From positions 9,042,207 to 9,106,206 of the forward strand of contig OZ037767.1 in assembly GCA_964035545.1 (NCBI GenBank): 64,000 bases of DNA. Direction: 5' to 3'. Numbering within the stretch: the first letter of the stretch is position 1; every line of letters begins with the position of its first letter. The notes under the pieces were generated by a model. It did no database searches and had not been told where the DNA came from. It was given only the letters and a program-made list of their open reading frames with translations. Position numbers and translations under genes: made by a program. Shown here in pieces: positions 11,701 to 23,161 of this stretch. This stretch comes from Bugula neritina (lineage: Eukaryota > Bryozoa > Gymnolaemata > Cheilostomatida > Bugulidae).

Positions 11701-14700
11701 TGTGTCCATATTTAGCAACACTGTCAGTGATTTGCCAAAATGTCAAGTTGGAGATATTCTTCGTTTAAATTATGTTATGGTGAATATATATTACATCTAC
11801 TTCATCAATCTATTATGTAGTGCTGTATGAACAGTAGACTATTAGGAAGTGTAATGTTTGTTTTTTTTAAAAGAAAGTTCTCTTCTATTTATTTTAACTT
11901 TAAATCGAAACCATCTAGATTTTACTTGTTCAAATTTGTTTCGAAAATTGGCCTTTTGTGCATGGAGAAAACTGCTGTTGGAGTTACCCTACCACAAAGA
12001 ATTGGTAAGCTAAAAGTGGGTAACAAATTATATTTTGTTACTATTAAATTTTACTTTTTCAAACTAATTATTGCACAATTGATAAATATGAAAGCAGACC
12101 ATCTAAATTCTAAACAGTAGTTAGCCAACTGAATAACAACTGCAGAACTGTTTTGCAGCATTTGTTTAGCATGCCTTTTAACAATCCCATTGTATTATCC
12201 CGTTTTGCTGTTTGTTCATGCTGGATTTTGCATCCTTTATTGTAGCAAAACTTTTATTTTTGCTATTTATATTCAATTACTCATTTCTAGAATTTTATGT
12301 TTGTAATATTATGTTAAAAGTTTTTAGTGGTCTAAAAGACCGTGAAATGTCTTCATTGTGACTAATTAAAAGTTATTATGTAGTCGAGAGGGTGTTCCTC
12401 GGCAATTGAATTTAGTATTTAGTTGATTTTAAGACGTTACATTGCAGGTGGACAAATTTCGAAGTACAACAAATGGCAAAATGCAGATGCATGGAAAGGG
12501 GCGATGGGCATTGTTCTCTTTAGAGAGTAGAACACTGAAATGCAATGCGTCATCACCGCCATTGTCCCAAGATCTTACTGTTGAGGAGCAGAATATGGTG
12601 AGGGTTTTCTTACATCTGCAGATAGCCCAGCATGGCAACCTTCATCAAACATCTGTTTAGCTCTTTGAACTTCTCCTGCTGTTTCTCCCCATTTTTCTCA
12701 TCTTATTCCAGTCAAATAGATGTAAATTATAGCTAGTGTAGCAGATGCCTTGTTATTTTTGACAGTATCCAACCATTAGAAAATTATGTAGTTTAATGAG
12801 ATTGAATAGTGCCAGCATCTCTATTGAGTAGTTAAGTTCAGTTTGTAATAAAACACAACACATCTAGGAGTTGTCCTTCTCACGTAGTAAAACAACCCAG
12901 AACTTAGGCACCACTGGCTATCTCAAACCTTCTTTAGAGTGCAGTCTATTGCTGCTGTTCCATTTAATTCTCTTTCTAGCCCTACCATTATGCCAGACAT
13001 TCCATGCAACTAAAATCAGAGCAACTAGAGTATTTGATCTCTTAGAATCAACCACAAAACAAACCCTCGTATCACAACTCTTCAATTGTCTAAAAACTTT
13101 GATATCTTCAAACTATCAACGAGCCAGTCTGTTAAAACAGCTGTTTATTATTTCCTATTGTATTTTTATTTCATGGAGAAGCTCAGCCTCAACACTGGGC
13201 TAACTACTGTTGGATCTCTAAATACAGACGAAGTAGGGCTCTGTGCTGTTCATGTCTCGTTAACTGCCTTAATTATCTGATACAATGTGCACACGCTATG
13301 CTATATACATGTAGTAGTAAAATGAATCTGTTTTGAAGATAGTGGAGCTAAGAAACTGGAGAGACGTGATGTATGGAGAATGCGTTGCTGTAGTATCTAC
13401 CAGAGGAAACCAATGTCCACCAATCAGGATAGACGACTGCACCTCACTCTCACAAATGAAACTCGGCAGATACATGCATCTCAAAGGCTTAGTTGAGTAT
13501 CACACTATCAATAAACTCCCTTCTTCATAGTTTTGTTGTTAAGGCTGGGTAATCATTGTATTGTTAACCTCGTGGCACGCTAATCAGAATTATGTGAATG
13601 TTTCAGAAGCACTAATCTTTTTATGATGGTTAGGCTTGTCTTGTTAAATTGTGCTGTGTACTGTCTACACACGGAGCTTCAGTAAATGTGTATATTCCAA
13701 CACCATGCCATTTGTTCACTGTTCCTAATGTATTGTGTTGTACAGGAATCAAAGCACTTCTAGTCACTACTTGGAATTATCTTCTCTTGTCAAAAATATA
13801 GTATTAAGGTAGTAATACTGCTCTGGTATGAAGTTTTCAAATCAGTTATTATCGCGAGCAAGCTATGCCATTTTGCTGAGTGTCCTTCACGGATGTTTTA
13901 CCTGTATTGCTTGCCTGAAGTTGATAAAAGCGTAATGTATCATACTGTTTAGCCAAATTATTGTAGCATAGCAATGTAATGTTCATAAATTGCTCATTAT
14001 GAACTGATATGCTGTATTAGCAATAAACTATACTTATTTATCATGTATTTCTAGGTTGTTGATAAAGATGTACTGACATTGTCAACTGTCAATGTTTGCT
14101 CCATCAAGATCATGGATGGCACATTGCCAAACATGTATGTACTCCTTAAAATAATCTCAAGGTTTAAAAGAAGCTGAAATGCCATGTGGTCTGTTTCACA
14201 TGTAGAGTGCTGCATTTAGCAATTGATAGTATTGCACTGTTAATTATTAATCTGAATATCTCTGCCACCACTGATCTAAATTGAATAAAAGGAATTTTAA
14301 CATTTCAAGTTTTAGTTGAAGTCCCAGTGTTTCTAGTACTACATGTATAATCTATGTTTCATTTTTAGTGAATGTGAACCACAGAACCTCGTGTTAAATA
14401 ATTCTTTCAATCAACTTTTGCCTGCTAAATATGCAGTCTCAATTGTAGCCTATGGACCCCAGGCTACTGCTGTAAGCCAGTGTGAGGTAAATTTTCCAAC
14501 AGTTTGTTATAAATATTATCTTGTATTTCTATGCTCTTCATTGAGCACTTGCCAAGTCTATTTCAACCTTATCTGTTACATTATAACATCCTTTTGATGC
14601 TTTTGATTTCAGTTTTATTGTTTAGTTGAATTGCAGTTTTGCTGAAGTTTTTACGCGTCCATGCATCCCACTTTGCAGTTTTGAAAGTTGAGTATGTTTG

Positions 14701-16400
14701 ACTCCAAGATGTTGTAACTACTTGCAGCTGGGCTCCTATTATCTGTTCGCAAACGTTCACTGCAGCGTTCATAAGTTTAGTGGCAAAACGAAGCTCTACC
14801 TTCACCAGGAGAATGAGTTGCTGCCTACTCGGCTATCTGATGAGCAATCTCTGGATACCGAAGAGGTCATTGTAACTGAACTGTGCACCTTGCATGCTGA
14901 CAGTTGTAGTGTTCACAGAACTAGTAGGAAACACGAGTCACTCTATGTGTTGGTTCAGAAAGCTAACAGAATACAGATCTGTTTCGCTCCTCCACATTTG
15001 AATGCGGAAGGTTCGTACACAACATGGTAGTGTTCTGCAGACATTCTCCTGCAGTTAGATATAATCTATAGACTGGAAATTTTAGATTACTTTGCATGCA
15101 GACGCAATAACTTTCTTTCTGCATTGTGCTAAACTTTAGTTTCATATCTACTTTGCAAGTTTTTCAAAATTGATTGTAAACTGTTTACTTCGTTGGACGT
15201 TAACCAGTTGGCTAATATCACCCTGGTGGGTAGCATGTCTTACAAACTATGAAACAATGTTATAGATTGTCTTTTTTTTTAACAAAATCTATCTATTGAA
15301 CTAATATCTGTGTGTGTATTCAATTTTTATGATTTGATTAATCATTTTTTGACGCCCTGATATGTGAGCTAGTTTCATGTTATACTAGCAGTTGTTCTCT
15401 CTTACATAGTGAAGTGTGACTCATAACCCTTTTGTGATTAAAATATTTTCCCAAAGTGTTAACTTTACCATATGTATCACTGTCTTTTTAGAGGCCGTAA
15501 TATGTAACCTTGACACGACCATTCTCGTTGGGGACCTTGAAGAGGTCAGTATGTCAAGATTACGCAAGTTACACCTATGCAAGGCACACATGGAAAATCC
15601 TGTCTTATTTAAAGTAATATGCAATATCTTGCCTTCCTTTGTATGTGAGGAGATTCCGTTAGAACAAAGGTATGTTTTTAAATATTTTATAGATTTTAGT
15701 CTAAAACATTTTACTCATTCTGAGAATCAAACTGTGTCTCGAAAGTACAGCAGTTAAATGTTGTCACTATGATTAGCTAACAGGCTCTTAGCTATACAAC
15801 TAAGCTGGGTGGGGGGGGAGCTGTTGATCTATTTGTGAACCAGCCAAGATCTGGTAGCTAAGTGTTGCTTTATTGCAGCAGAGACCATGGAATTGGCAGG
15901 AGGTCTCTACAAGTCACTCTTCAAGATGAACAGGATAGAGAAAATATATTGACTGCTTCAGTTTTGCCTGAAGATTTGGTAAACAATTATAGTTCTTGTG
16001 AAATTTTTTGAACTTTGTTATTCTGAGTAGTTTTTAGACAAAAAGTAGATGGTGATAAAAAGAACTAGTTTTAAGTAAAGCTGCCTAAAATCTCTATGCT
16101 TGCAATTACTCTTCCTTTGGCTCAGATTTACACCTTGAAACTAAACGTCTGCATTTCAACACACACAAAAAACAAAGCACAATTTTCTACCTCTTTATAA
16201 ACCAAAGCTTTCATTTTTAGCAACAGTTATGTCTACGGAGAAATAAGGAGAAACATCTCTTATGTCTGTCTCATTTCCTTCCGGTATGCCACGTTCAAGA
16301 GCAAGTTACCCAAGTGACTTATATAAATAGAGCTACTCTAGCTGTCCAACTGTTTAAAGGAACTTTATACATCTGTCACACTCGACTTAATAAAGTTTAG
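8727..16400 (+). CDS. POT1: Protection of telomeres protein 1 (POT1-like), 12 exons
   Basis: Proposed exons are 8727-8762 (tentative), 10814-10879, 11271-11331, 11640-11779, 12448-12597, 13339-13491, 14055-14134, 14369-14486, 14728-15010, 15492-15669, 15879-15978 and 16221-16400. All have GT-AG borders and compatible phases, giving 1545 nt (514 aa) with a stop at 16398. Known POT1 binds single-stranded telomeric DNA through two OB folds. OB1 (about residues 20-150) shows VHIFGVVK, SIFSNT, VGDILRL and EEQNM, aligning with VNVYGVVK, LLFSGN, NGDIVRF and DHKM of vertebrate POT1. OB2 (about 151-360) shows IKIMDGT and LGSYYLFANVH. The C-terminal region is about 150 residues, half the vertebrate length, so a Holliday-junction-like insert may be absent. 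The aromatic pair after GVVK in human POT1 is replaced by Ser-Cys. Only exon 1 is uncertain; it rests on phase and the donor. Confidence 0.85.
9400..10795 (-). pseudogene. Dead non-LTR retrotransposon (LINE) RT fragment
   Basis: Minus-strand frames spell a LINE reverse transcriptase in order: AIGYDRISVRVFK, CLKIARVTALHCKKGSKFDV, YGSISILPVLSKVIEKI, GVPHDSILGPLPFLIFINDL and then YANDTSVF, where the catalytic YADD has become YAND. Frames shift several times and contain stops. Further 3' pieces reach about 9400. It lies antisense inside the proposed first intron of the POT1-like gene and ends about 20 bases before the acceptor of exon 2 (10814). Endonuclease and ORF1 regions are missing, as in a 5'-truncated insertion. 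It resembles Jockey/CR1-type elements, but the clade is not resolved. Confidence 0.85.
11386..11543. mobile_element. MITE-like element, family A, copy 1
   Basis: This is a roughly 150-bp element with imperfect terminal inverted repeats. One end, read inward, is GCAGTAATGGAGAAATTGAG; the other, read inward, is AGCTGTAGTGGAGATATTTAG. Three other copies lie at 21969, 54812 and 55927. It sits in the POT1-like intron between exons 3 and 4, in opposite orientation to the other copies. It has no coding capacity. Confidence 0.75.
12700..13930 (+). repeat. Source segment of a POT1 intron duplication
   Basis: Intron and exon sequence of the POT1-like gene here is closely matched at 22250-23110 in the same orientation. 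Shared blocks include CACTGGCTATCTCAA, TAGAATCAACCACAA and TTGTTCACTGTTCCTA. The second copy lacks about 500 bases (roughly 13200-13690) that contain exon 6 (13339-13491). This segment is the original because it keeps the exon. Confidence 0.8.
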
Positions 16401-16584
16401 AGTATCGTGTGACACATGAGCAGTTTTGACATTGTATTATTATTCTTATTTTAAGGGCGTCTCGATATGTGTATTACAGTTTATATATTAGCTACTTTGC
16501 TTATAAGTTGTGAGCATCCATACATGCATGTGTGTGCTGTAGATTCTGCTCAATAAAGTGTTATCCTCATAGATACAGTAGACT

Positions 16585-16653
16585 ATACAATATATACATA
16601 CATATATACATACATATATACATACATATATATATACATACATACATATATAT

Positions 16654-16738
<85 letters not shown>
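16585..16738. repeat. TA and TACA microsatellite
   Basis: A run of TATACATACA units passes into a pure TA run of about 80 bases ending near 16738. It lies just past the end of the POT1-like gene. The Tyr/Ile-rich open frames across it are by-products of the repeat. Confidence 0.95.
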
Positions 16739-16739
<1 letters not shown>

Positions 16740-17005
16740 CAAGATCAGACACCCATCTGGCAATTTCCCCTGCAAATTCCTGTGGTAATTTTCGTATTCA
16801 GTTGTAATATAAAAATTCAAGTACCAACTTGTAAATATTAAAATTGGTCAAATATTTGCATTTTAGCATCTCCCATACCTATGCACCTCTTGTGTTTAAT
16901 GTATCAGCACCACTTGTGTTTAATGTATCAGCACCACTCTAACTGCAACCATCTGATATTTTGACTATTGAGTGTTACTTTGATGCAGTGAAGATTACTT
17001 AGTGA

Positions 17006-17196
17006 AGTGTAGTAGTACTCCGAGGGAGTCGAGTGGCCAAGGGAGTCTGAAGACTGAAGGAGTAGTAGAGACGCCAGTGGAGTTCAGAGAACTGGGTGGG
17101 ATGTAATGTTGAGTTTACCCAGTGGCCCCTGTGGTGTAATTGGTTAGCGCCCCTGCTTGCAAGCCGGACGTCTGTGGTCCGAATCCCGATGAGGGC
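17006..17196 (+). repeat. tRNA-derived repeat unit 1 with tRNA-like 3' part
   Basis: About 115 bases starting AGTGTAGTAGTACTCC are followed by a 72-base tRNA-like stretch at 17125-17196. That stretch has A-box-like GTGGTGTAATTGG, B-box-like GGTCCGAATCC and ends GCCCCTG...GAGGGC that pair partly. The loop CTTGCAA would give anticodon TGC, but the anticodon and T stems are badly mismatched, so I do not call a functional tRNA. A second full unit lies at 18200-18398 and a shortened tRNA-like piece at 18127-18170. The order (body first, tRNA-like part last) is opposite to a usual SINE. Confidence 0.6.
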
Positions 17197-17831
17197 GATT
17201 GTTTTTTATTTTCAGCTGATAAAGAATAGATCATAGAGTTTGACTTGGTGAACCCAGATATTTCTGATATTGAAGAAGTCTATTGTTTGCATGAATCTGA
17301 GAAGAAGCCTCTATTACAATAATCAATATGTTTATTAAGAACTAGTTGAAGTATGCTGAAGTAAACATTCTGTGTCACCAAATTTTTTTCTGCTGGTGTG
17401 AAAATAGCAGATCATGCTAGCTTTTCAAGTTATTTATTGAAAAAAATCCAGTTTTGTGATATTATATATTTATTATTGATACTGAATTAAGTTTCTGATA
17501 TATGCGTTGTCTGTAAATAGTAGATGCATTAAGCCGTATTTGTAACTAGTATATGGATGAACTTTATTTATAAAAAAAACAGTAGCAACGACTATTGCCA
17601 TAATTTTTTATTGTATGCTGTATGCTACTACTGTAGGCTGTAATTTAAAAAGTATAGGCCTACTAATTGTCTTAATAAGTAATTTTAGAAGATAATTAAA
17701 GCTCAAATAAAATTTCATGGTTAGTTTTTTCAATTTACAGCAAAATTTGAGAGTTGAATGGAGAGAGAGAATATATGCATATGCATTCTATAGTTGCTTG
17801 CTACATTGGATGGTATTATTTGACATCTTTG

Positions 17832-18092
17832 TCAATTGCAAATTCCTGTCTTAAACGCATATGCAGAAATACAATCATAAGCTTTTTTACTACTATAACA
17901 CATGATATCTCTGCACAAAGTGGGTGTGATTCCAAGCTGCGGGTGGTATCGAGTAGACTCCACAATGGAGGAATGTTGAGACCTAATGGTTTCCAGGCAT
18001 AACTGTTTAGTAACTCTGGTATTTAGCTGAGTGAAGTACGCCACCTGCAAACAGATAAATATTAGTTTTATGACTCCCAAAAACAAGCTCAA
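17832..18092 (-). CDS. Conserved orphan exon-like frame, copy A
   Basis: A minus-strand frame encodes about 70 residues beginning VAYFTQLNTRVTKQLCLETI and including RSQHSSIVES and TPTLCRDI. A splice-acceptor-like tract (TTTATCTGTTTGCAG) directly precedes it. Near-identical frames follow the second sulfotransferase copy (24046-24255) and sit inverted at 34105-34350. It lies about 400 bases beyond the stop of the broken sulfotransferase on the same strand, so it could be an alternative last exon, the last exon of another gene, or a piece of a mobile element. I do not recognise the protein. Cys and His residues are conserved between copies. Confidence 0.4.
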   Translation of the reverse strand: MSLFLGVIKLIFICLQVAYFTQLNTRVTKQLCLETIRSQHSSIVESTRYHPQLGITPTLCRDIMCYSSKKAYDCISAYAFKTGICN

Positions 18093-18126
18093 AACAAAGT
18101 AACTATAGTGTTGAGGTTGTCCAGTA

Positions 18127-18170
18127 GTCCCTGTAGTGTAATGGTAGTGGGCTCGAGTCCCAGTAGAAGC
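18127..18170 (+). repeat. Shortened tRNA-like fragment
   Basis: GTAGTGTAATGG (A-box-like) is followed closely by GGCTCGAGTCCC (B-box-like), with the anticodon arm missing. It is related to the tRNA-like parts of the units at 17125 and 18323 and is probably a deleted copy. Confidence 0.5.
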
Positions 18171-18199
18171 ACAACTATTTTATAAGCTATTTCAGCCTT

Positions 18200-18398
18200 T
18201 AGTGTCGCGCAGTAGTACTCCAAAGAAGTTGAGAGATCAGGGCAGCCTGGAGACTGGAGGAGTAGTAGAGATGCCAGTAGAGTTAAGAGAACTGGGTAAG
18301 ATTTAGTGTTGAGATTACTCCTTAATCCAGTGGTGTAATGGTAGCTCTTCCCCCTCCTTGCAAAACTGGAAGTCATAGCTTCAAATCTCAGTGGGAGC
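18200..18398 (+). repeat. tRNA-derived repeat unit 2
   Basis: The same architecture as 17006-17196: AGTAGTACTCC start, GGAGTAGTAGAGATGCCAGT core, AAGAGAACTGGGTAAGAT, then a tRNA-like stretch with GTGGTGTAATGG and AGCTTCAAATCTC and the end AGTGGGAGC. It is diverged from unit 1 by many substitutions. Box spacing is close to that of a tRNA, but stem pairing is poor. Confidence 0.6.
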
Positions 18399-18498
18399 AA
18401 AAGCTGTATAATAATAAGTCATAACGGAACACTTTCAGAGATATTGTAATGCATTTTTCTAATAAAAAGTTGCATTCAATAATCATAATTTTAATATT

Positions 18499-21400
18499 TT
18501 ATTTTTTCACCTCCTCCCAGAATTCTGGTTCCTTTAGTTTTGGTTGACTCCACCAGAGTTTTGATACAGCGTCATACAGTATCTTATCCCCCAGATTAAC
18601 TTCTTTAGATAACACTTTCTTGATAGATTCATGAGATAACTTTGTTAGTCTTGATGATAGTACATTTTGACTAACATAAAATATATCTGAATATTCCCAG
18701 CAGAACCTTTTTTTCATTATTACCAGCGAAGCATCAAATTTCTCATTCAACATCGGTAAATCAATCCTACAACAAAATATAAAATATTGCCTAGTGACTT
18801 ATTTTCAATGCTAGCTGGTTTCACATTTTAATGCCGACACCAGTCAAAATAATGATCTAGTTGCAGTTGATACCAGTTGAGAGAATAATTTGGTCTAGGA
18901 CTGTACAACTAGTGGCTACAAAGCCAGACGTGGTCCTCATCCTACATTCCAATAGCCATCAAAGGTAAAATTATTTTGCACACATATTTATGAATTGAAG
19001 TAGGAAAGACAACTTTTTAAATGTCTTACTTATATCCATGCTACAAAGCATGCAGCCTGCAGCAATTATTTGGACATCATTGTGTAACGATTCATAGAAA
19101 TTTTGAATAAAGTAACACAGGATAAATAAGGGCATGATCACCAAGAATAGCATAACTTTCACTCCAAAGTAGTTTACTGAACTAGAAATATTGTTAACTT
19201 TGTATCTGGTTTGAAGTATATAAGCTGCTTTTAAAATTAGTTTGAAGCGATTAAACCAATCGTGTATATTTCATTTCTTTTACAAATCATAAATAATTGT
19301 TGAACAATTTGCTAAAAGTTTCAACAATATTGTGCTACCATCAACTTACTTCGGAACAATGTCTTTTACAAACTCTGTTATAGCCGTCATGTTATCTTTC
19401 TGATTGTAGTCAAATCCTAACCATTGCAAACAGGAAAGATGAAACCAGCTCATCATACCTGCATGTCGTTCGGTTCTATTTTTGAATAGAATATTATCAT
19501 CCTGTATAATCTTATTAGGATCCTAAAATCAGAAACAACAAAAACTGAGAAATCCAGTTATATATGTTTAGTACAAGAGCTTCTTGTCATAACCAATCAA
19601 TGAAATTTTTTCTCGAGTCACTATTGTGTGTGTATTTTCTTCTCTAGTCAGTGCAGTACAAATACCTGCAAGATAAACTGCATTTTGCTATACTACAATA
19701 ATCGGTTTGTCTGAATGTATATAAACTACATTATACATGTTTAGCACGTAAGCCAAGCTTCAACATTGATTGAAGACTTGCAAGATTTAGTATAACGCCA
19801 AGTTGCATGAACAGCTAACTATGAAACTGCAGTCAGCAAATTAATAGTTTAGATGTTTTAAAACTGCTTTAAAACAACCATATTAAACTGCTTTTAGTTT
19901 ACCTGGCCATTAATACCTATGTTTCTAGAAAAATCTCTAATAGCTGACTTTATCCATGAAGTTGGCTCTCGCACTGGAACTATTAACTTGAAGTCTTTCT
20001 GAATGTGTCTGTCAAAGATTGATCTGTTATATTTAGCATGATGGATAAGAACATCCGCTTTGTCTACCTTTACTGGACCAATGTGCCAAACTGAAAGAAA
20101 AAAGTATTAGTTTTTTTATTGCATTCTAGTAATTAAAATTCAAAATGACAAACAAAATTTGCAGATGCATTTATTTGTAAGTTGAACTTTTTTATCTTAA
20201 TATGGTTTAGGATGATAACTCTGAAGTTGAACAATTATAAAATTAACACCATAGTAGTTTAGATCAAATTATGTATCACATGCGTCGCAGTATCACATTT
20301 ATCACAGTGTCACATGTATCACAGTGTCACATGTATCACAGTGTCACATGTATCACAGTGTCATATGTATCACAGTGTCACATGTATCACAGTGTCACAT
20401 GTATCACGGTGTCACATGCATCACCTTGTCACGTGTATTGCAGTGTCACGTGTATCACAGTATCACATATTTTACAGTGGCACATGTTTCACAGTGTCAC
20501 ATTTATTGCAGTGTCACATGTATCACGGTGTCACATGCATCATGGTGTCACATGCATCACCTTGTCACGTGCATCGCAGTGTCACATTTATCATATACAT
20601 TATAGAATAAAGTAAACCTGTAGGCCAGTTCATATGGAATTGCATATCCCTATAAATTAGTTTTCCTACGTCACCAAACATTTATAAACTGAGCTAAACT
20701 ATATTGCTTGTTTTCTTGATCAAAATGTTTGCAAGAGAGATCGGGATTTCAGTGCAAAAACAGATTATCACAACTGAGGGAATTTCTTTCTTTTCTACTT
20801 AAACTTTTTAAATTTGTTTCAGATGCAACTAAACTCTAGCTAATTTATTACACATGTATCTTGCAATTTTTTCAAACCTTCTACTGTGATTATCCGATTG
20901 TTATCTACAAATATTTATATTCCAGTATATAGTGTGGGAATTCAAACCTTGGCCTGGTTTCTGCCAGTCTATATGCATCTTCTTGTTAGGGCTAGGAACC
21001 AATATGTTCAGTTGGTTACTTCTCACAAATCTCGATAGCAGAGTGAACAAGGTGGATGTTCCAGTTTTCTCAATTTTCACCATCACAAATTGTTTTCTTT
21101 TGTTCGGACAGAGGTTTGCTAATTAGAAGTAAAACAGTTGTCAGAGTACTAGAGATAACTTTGCACTGCTTAATACACCACAACTCTTTAAATTTTAGTA
21201 ATATTGCATATAACATGTTAGTGTGCTGTTTAGTATTTAAACTTTATTAAACATGTTACTTTTAGCATGATTTTTAGCAAAACTTAACATATAACTGCTA
21301 GCATGATGTTTAGTATAGCTCTACATAAAATGAAAGCATGCTGTTTAGCACTTACATGAATGCATCTGTGGTTTAATATCTTCATCTTCACTATGCTTTA

Positions 21401-21784
21401 TAAATGGAGGTTTCTTTGAGTTTTCCTGTGTGTAGGACAGCCTTAGGGACACATCTCTTAGTGCTGAGCTCCTAGAGATTTATTTACATACAGTGAAGTG
21501 AAAAAGTGAGTCTGCATGTATGACTATAAATATGCATGTATGACTATAAATATGTATGATTATAAGTATCAACATGTTACATTATACTGCAGTAGAGTGT
21601 AGAGTGACAGGTGGTGAAAAACTGAGCACTCCCTATTAGAAAAAGCTGATGAAAACTGAGATTGAGAATAATACATACTTACATTGCAGATGAGTTATAG
21701 AAAAAGAATGCAAGATAAATAAGACTGATAAAAAAACTCTATAAGTATTAATATTAAAGTGATTTTGATTTTTCTTAGAGCCAT
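18499..21784 (-). pseudogene. Gal3ST-family sulfotransferase, disrupted tandem copy
   Basis: Exons by homology with the copy at 24380-32535 are 21683-21784, 21356-21471, 20878-21118, 19903-20090, 19350-19522 and 18499-18766. Galactose-3-O-sulfotransferases are Golgi type II membrane enzymes that move sulfate from PAPS to galactose. The 5'-phosphosulfate loop is visible as KIEKTGTSTLF, the 3'-phosphate motif as VPVREPTSWIKSAI, and the family block FDASLVIMKKRFCW near the C-terminus. The first exon hits a stop after the anchor (4-bp length difference from the intact copy). The third exon has a 10-bp excess near 20920-20940 that shifts the frame. The exons total 1088 nt, not a multiple of three. 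It is probably a pseudogene, though an alternative start could still give a partial product. Confidence 0.8.
20271..20596. repeat. 17-bp minisatellite in sulfotransferase intron (copy A)
   Basis: About 19 units of CACATGTATCACAGTGT and variants occur here. It lies in the intron between exons 3 and 4 of the disrupted sulfotransferase copy. The same array, shorter, sits in the same intron of the other copy (31282-31480). The long open frames across it arise because unit length and codon phase create repeated peptides; they are not genes. Confidence 0.95.
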
Positions 21785-21968
21785 TGTATATACCTTCTTC
21801 CTTGCTACTATCTAAATACTGAAAAGAATGCTGTTATATACAAACGTTGCATTATACACACAGTTGAACAAATACAGCATCAAACTCTAATTTCAAAGAG
21901 CTATGATATTGTTATGAGGTTTTATGCCTCACTAGTTAAACTCAATTCAACTTGAACTCCATCGGAAG

Positions 21969-22125
21969 TAGGTGCAGTAATGAAGAAATTGAGAAAAGCC
22001 AGTGTTCTAGAAGAAAAATGTAGCAATGGAAGTTGTGTTCTCACAAGAATTTAAACCCGCCCCCCAAACCAAAATTTAATAATAAAACTAAAAAGCTTAG
22101 GCTATCTCGATTTTTCCACTACTGC
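21969..22125. mobile_element. MITE-like element, family A, copy 2
   Basis: It starts GGTGCAGTAATGAAGAAATT and ends GGCTATCTCG...CCACTACTGC, the inverted-repeat ends of the family. It lies just upstream (5' on the minus strand) of the disrupted sulfotransferase copy. Internal sequence TCACAAGAATTTAAACCC matches the copy at 55927. Confidence 0.8.
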
Positions 22126-22249
22126 TCTTAAATTTCAATTAGAAGACAGATAAAATGCAGTTAATTGATATAATAAAAATGTTTTAGATTCTAGAAGCAT
22201 GGTAATTATACAGAAATATTTTACATAGTACATACTAACAGCAAACTAG

Positions 22250-23110
22250 TATGGCTGTTGTAGCACATGGCTTGTTATTTTTAGAGCAACATTCAGTTAA
22301 AAAGTTTGCAGTTAAAGAGGTTGAATAGTGCCAGCCTGGTGGCACTGGCATTAAAGTATAATTGGGCCAAAGTCAGTCTAAAAAATACAAACTTTCACAT
22401 CTATAATTCCAATAACTAAATATATCCATTCATCAGGTTGATGATGTTATATAATAATATCAACTCCCAGCTAGCAAATCTTATTTTCCTGAAGTATCTG
22501 CATCTCACTGGGTAACTAAGTTCAGCATATTATAAAACGCAAATTATCTAGGAATTTTCCTTCTGACGTGATAAAACAATCCCAATTCAGGCATCACTGG
22601 CTATCTCAATCATTCTTTAGGGTACAGGCTATTGCTGCTGTTTCATTTAGATCTTCTTCTAGCCCTTCCATTTTGCCAGACATGCCATTCAATTAAAATG
22701 AAAGCAACTAGAATATTTGATTTCTTAGAATCAACCACAAGGCAAACCCTCATATTACAATTCTTCAATTGTCTGAGAACTTTGAAATCTTAAAACTATC
22801 AACAAGCCAGTCTGTTAAGACGATTGTTTAATTTGAGCTGAAGTATTATATTTCTTCTTATGTTGTATTTCATAGAGAAGCTCGGCTGTATATTTCAACA
22901 CTATGCCACTTGTTCACTGTTCCTAGTATATTGTGTTGTACAGAAACCAAAGCACTCTTAGTCACAACTTAGAATTATCTTCTCTTGTCAAGCAATATAA
23001 TGATGTCATAGCAGTGATACCGTTTGTTTGAACATTCTCAATGAGTTATTTTAGTGAGCATGCTATGCTATATGTTCTCCTTGTATTGCTTGCTTGTATT
23101 TGATTTAGGC
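22250..23110 (+). repeat. Second copy of POT1 intron segment, exon lost
   Basis: This matches 12700-13930 but lacks the 500 bases holding POT1 exon 6; the junction is at the GAGAAGCTCGGC region near 22880. It stands upstream of the 3' flank of the second sulfotransferase, so the duplicated unit once ran from within POT1 through the sulfotransferase gene. It holds no coding exon. Confidence 0.8.
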
Positions 23111-23161
23111 TTTTGTGTTCTAAAAATTAAAATAAACCATTCTAGATTATTATATTATATT

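Noticed and set aside
16488-16820. Tyr/Ile-rich open frames on both strands
   Set aside because: They are translations of a TA/TACA microsatellite.
17125-17196. Functional tRNA-Ala (TGC) gene
   Set aside because: Length and A/B boxes fit, but the anticodon and T stems have several mismatches and related degenerate units lie nearby, so it is better seen as a tRNA-derived repeat.
20271-20615. Three overlapping His/Ser/Cys-rich repeat proteins
   Set aside because: Open in all three frames because of the 17-bp minisatellite; no flanking splice sites or homologous protein.
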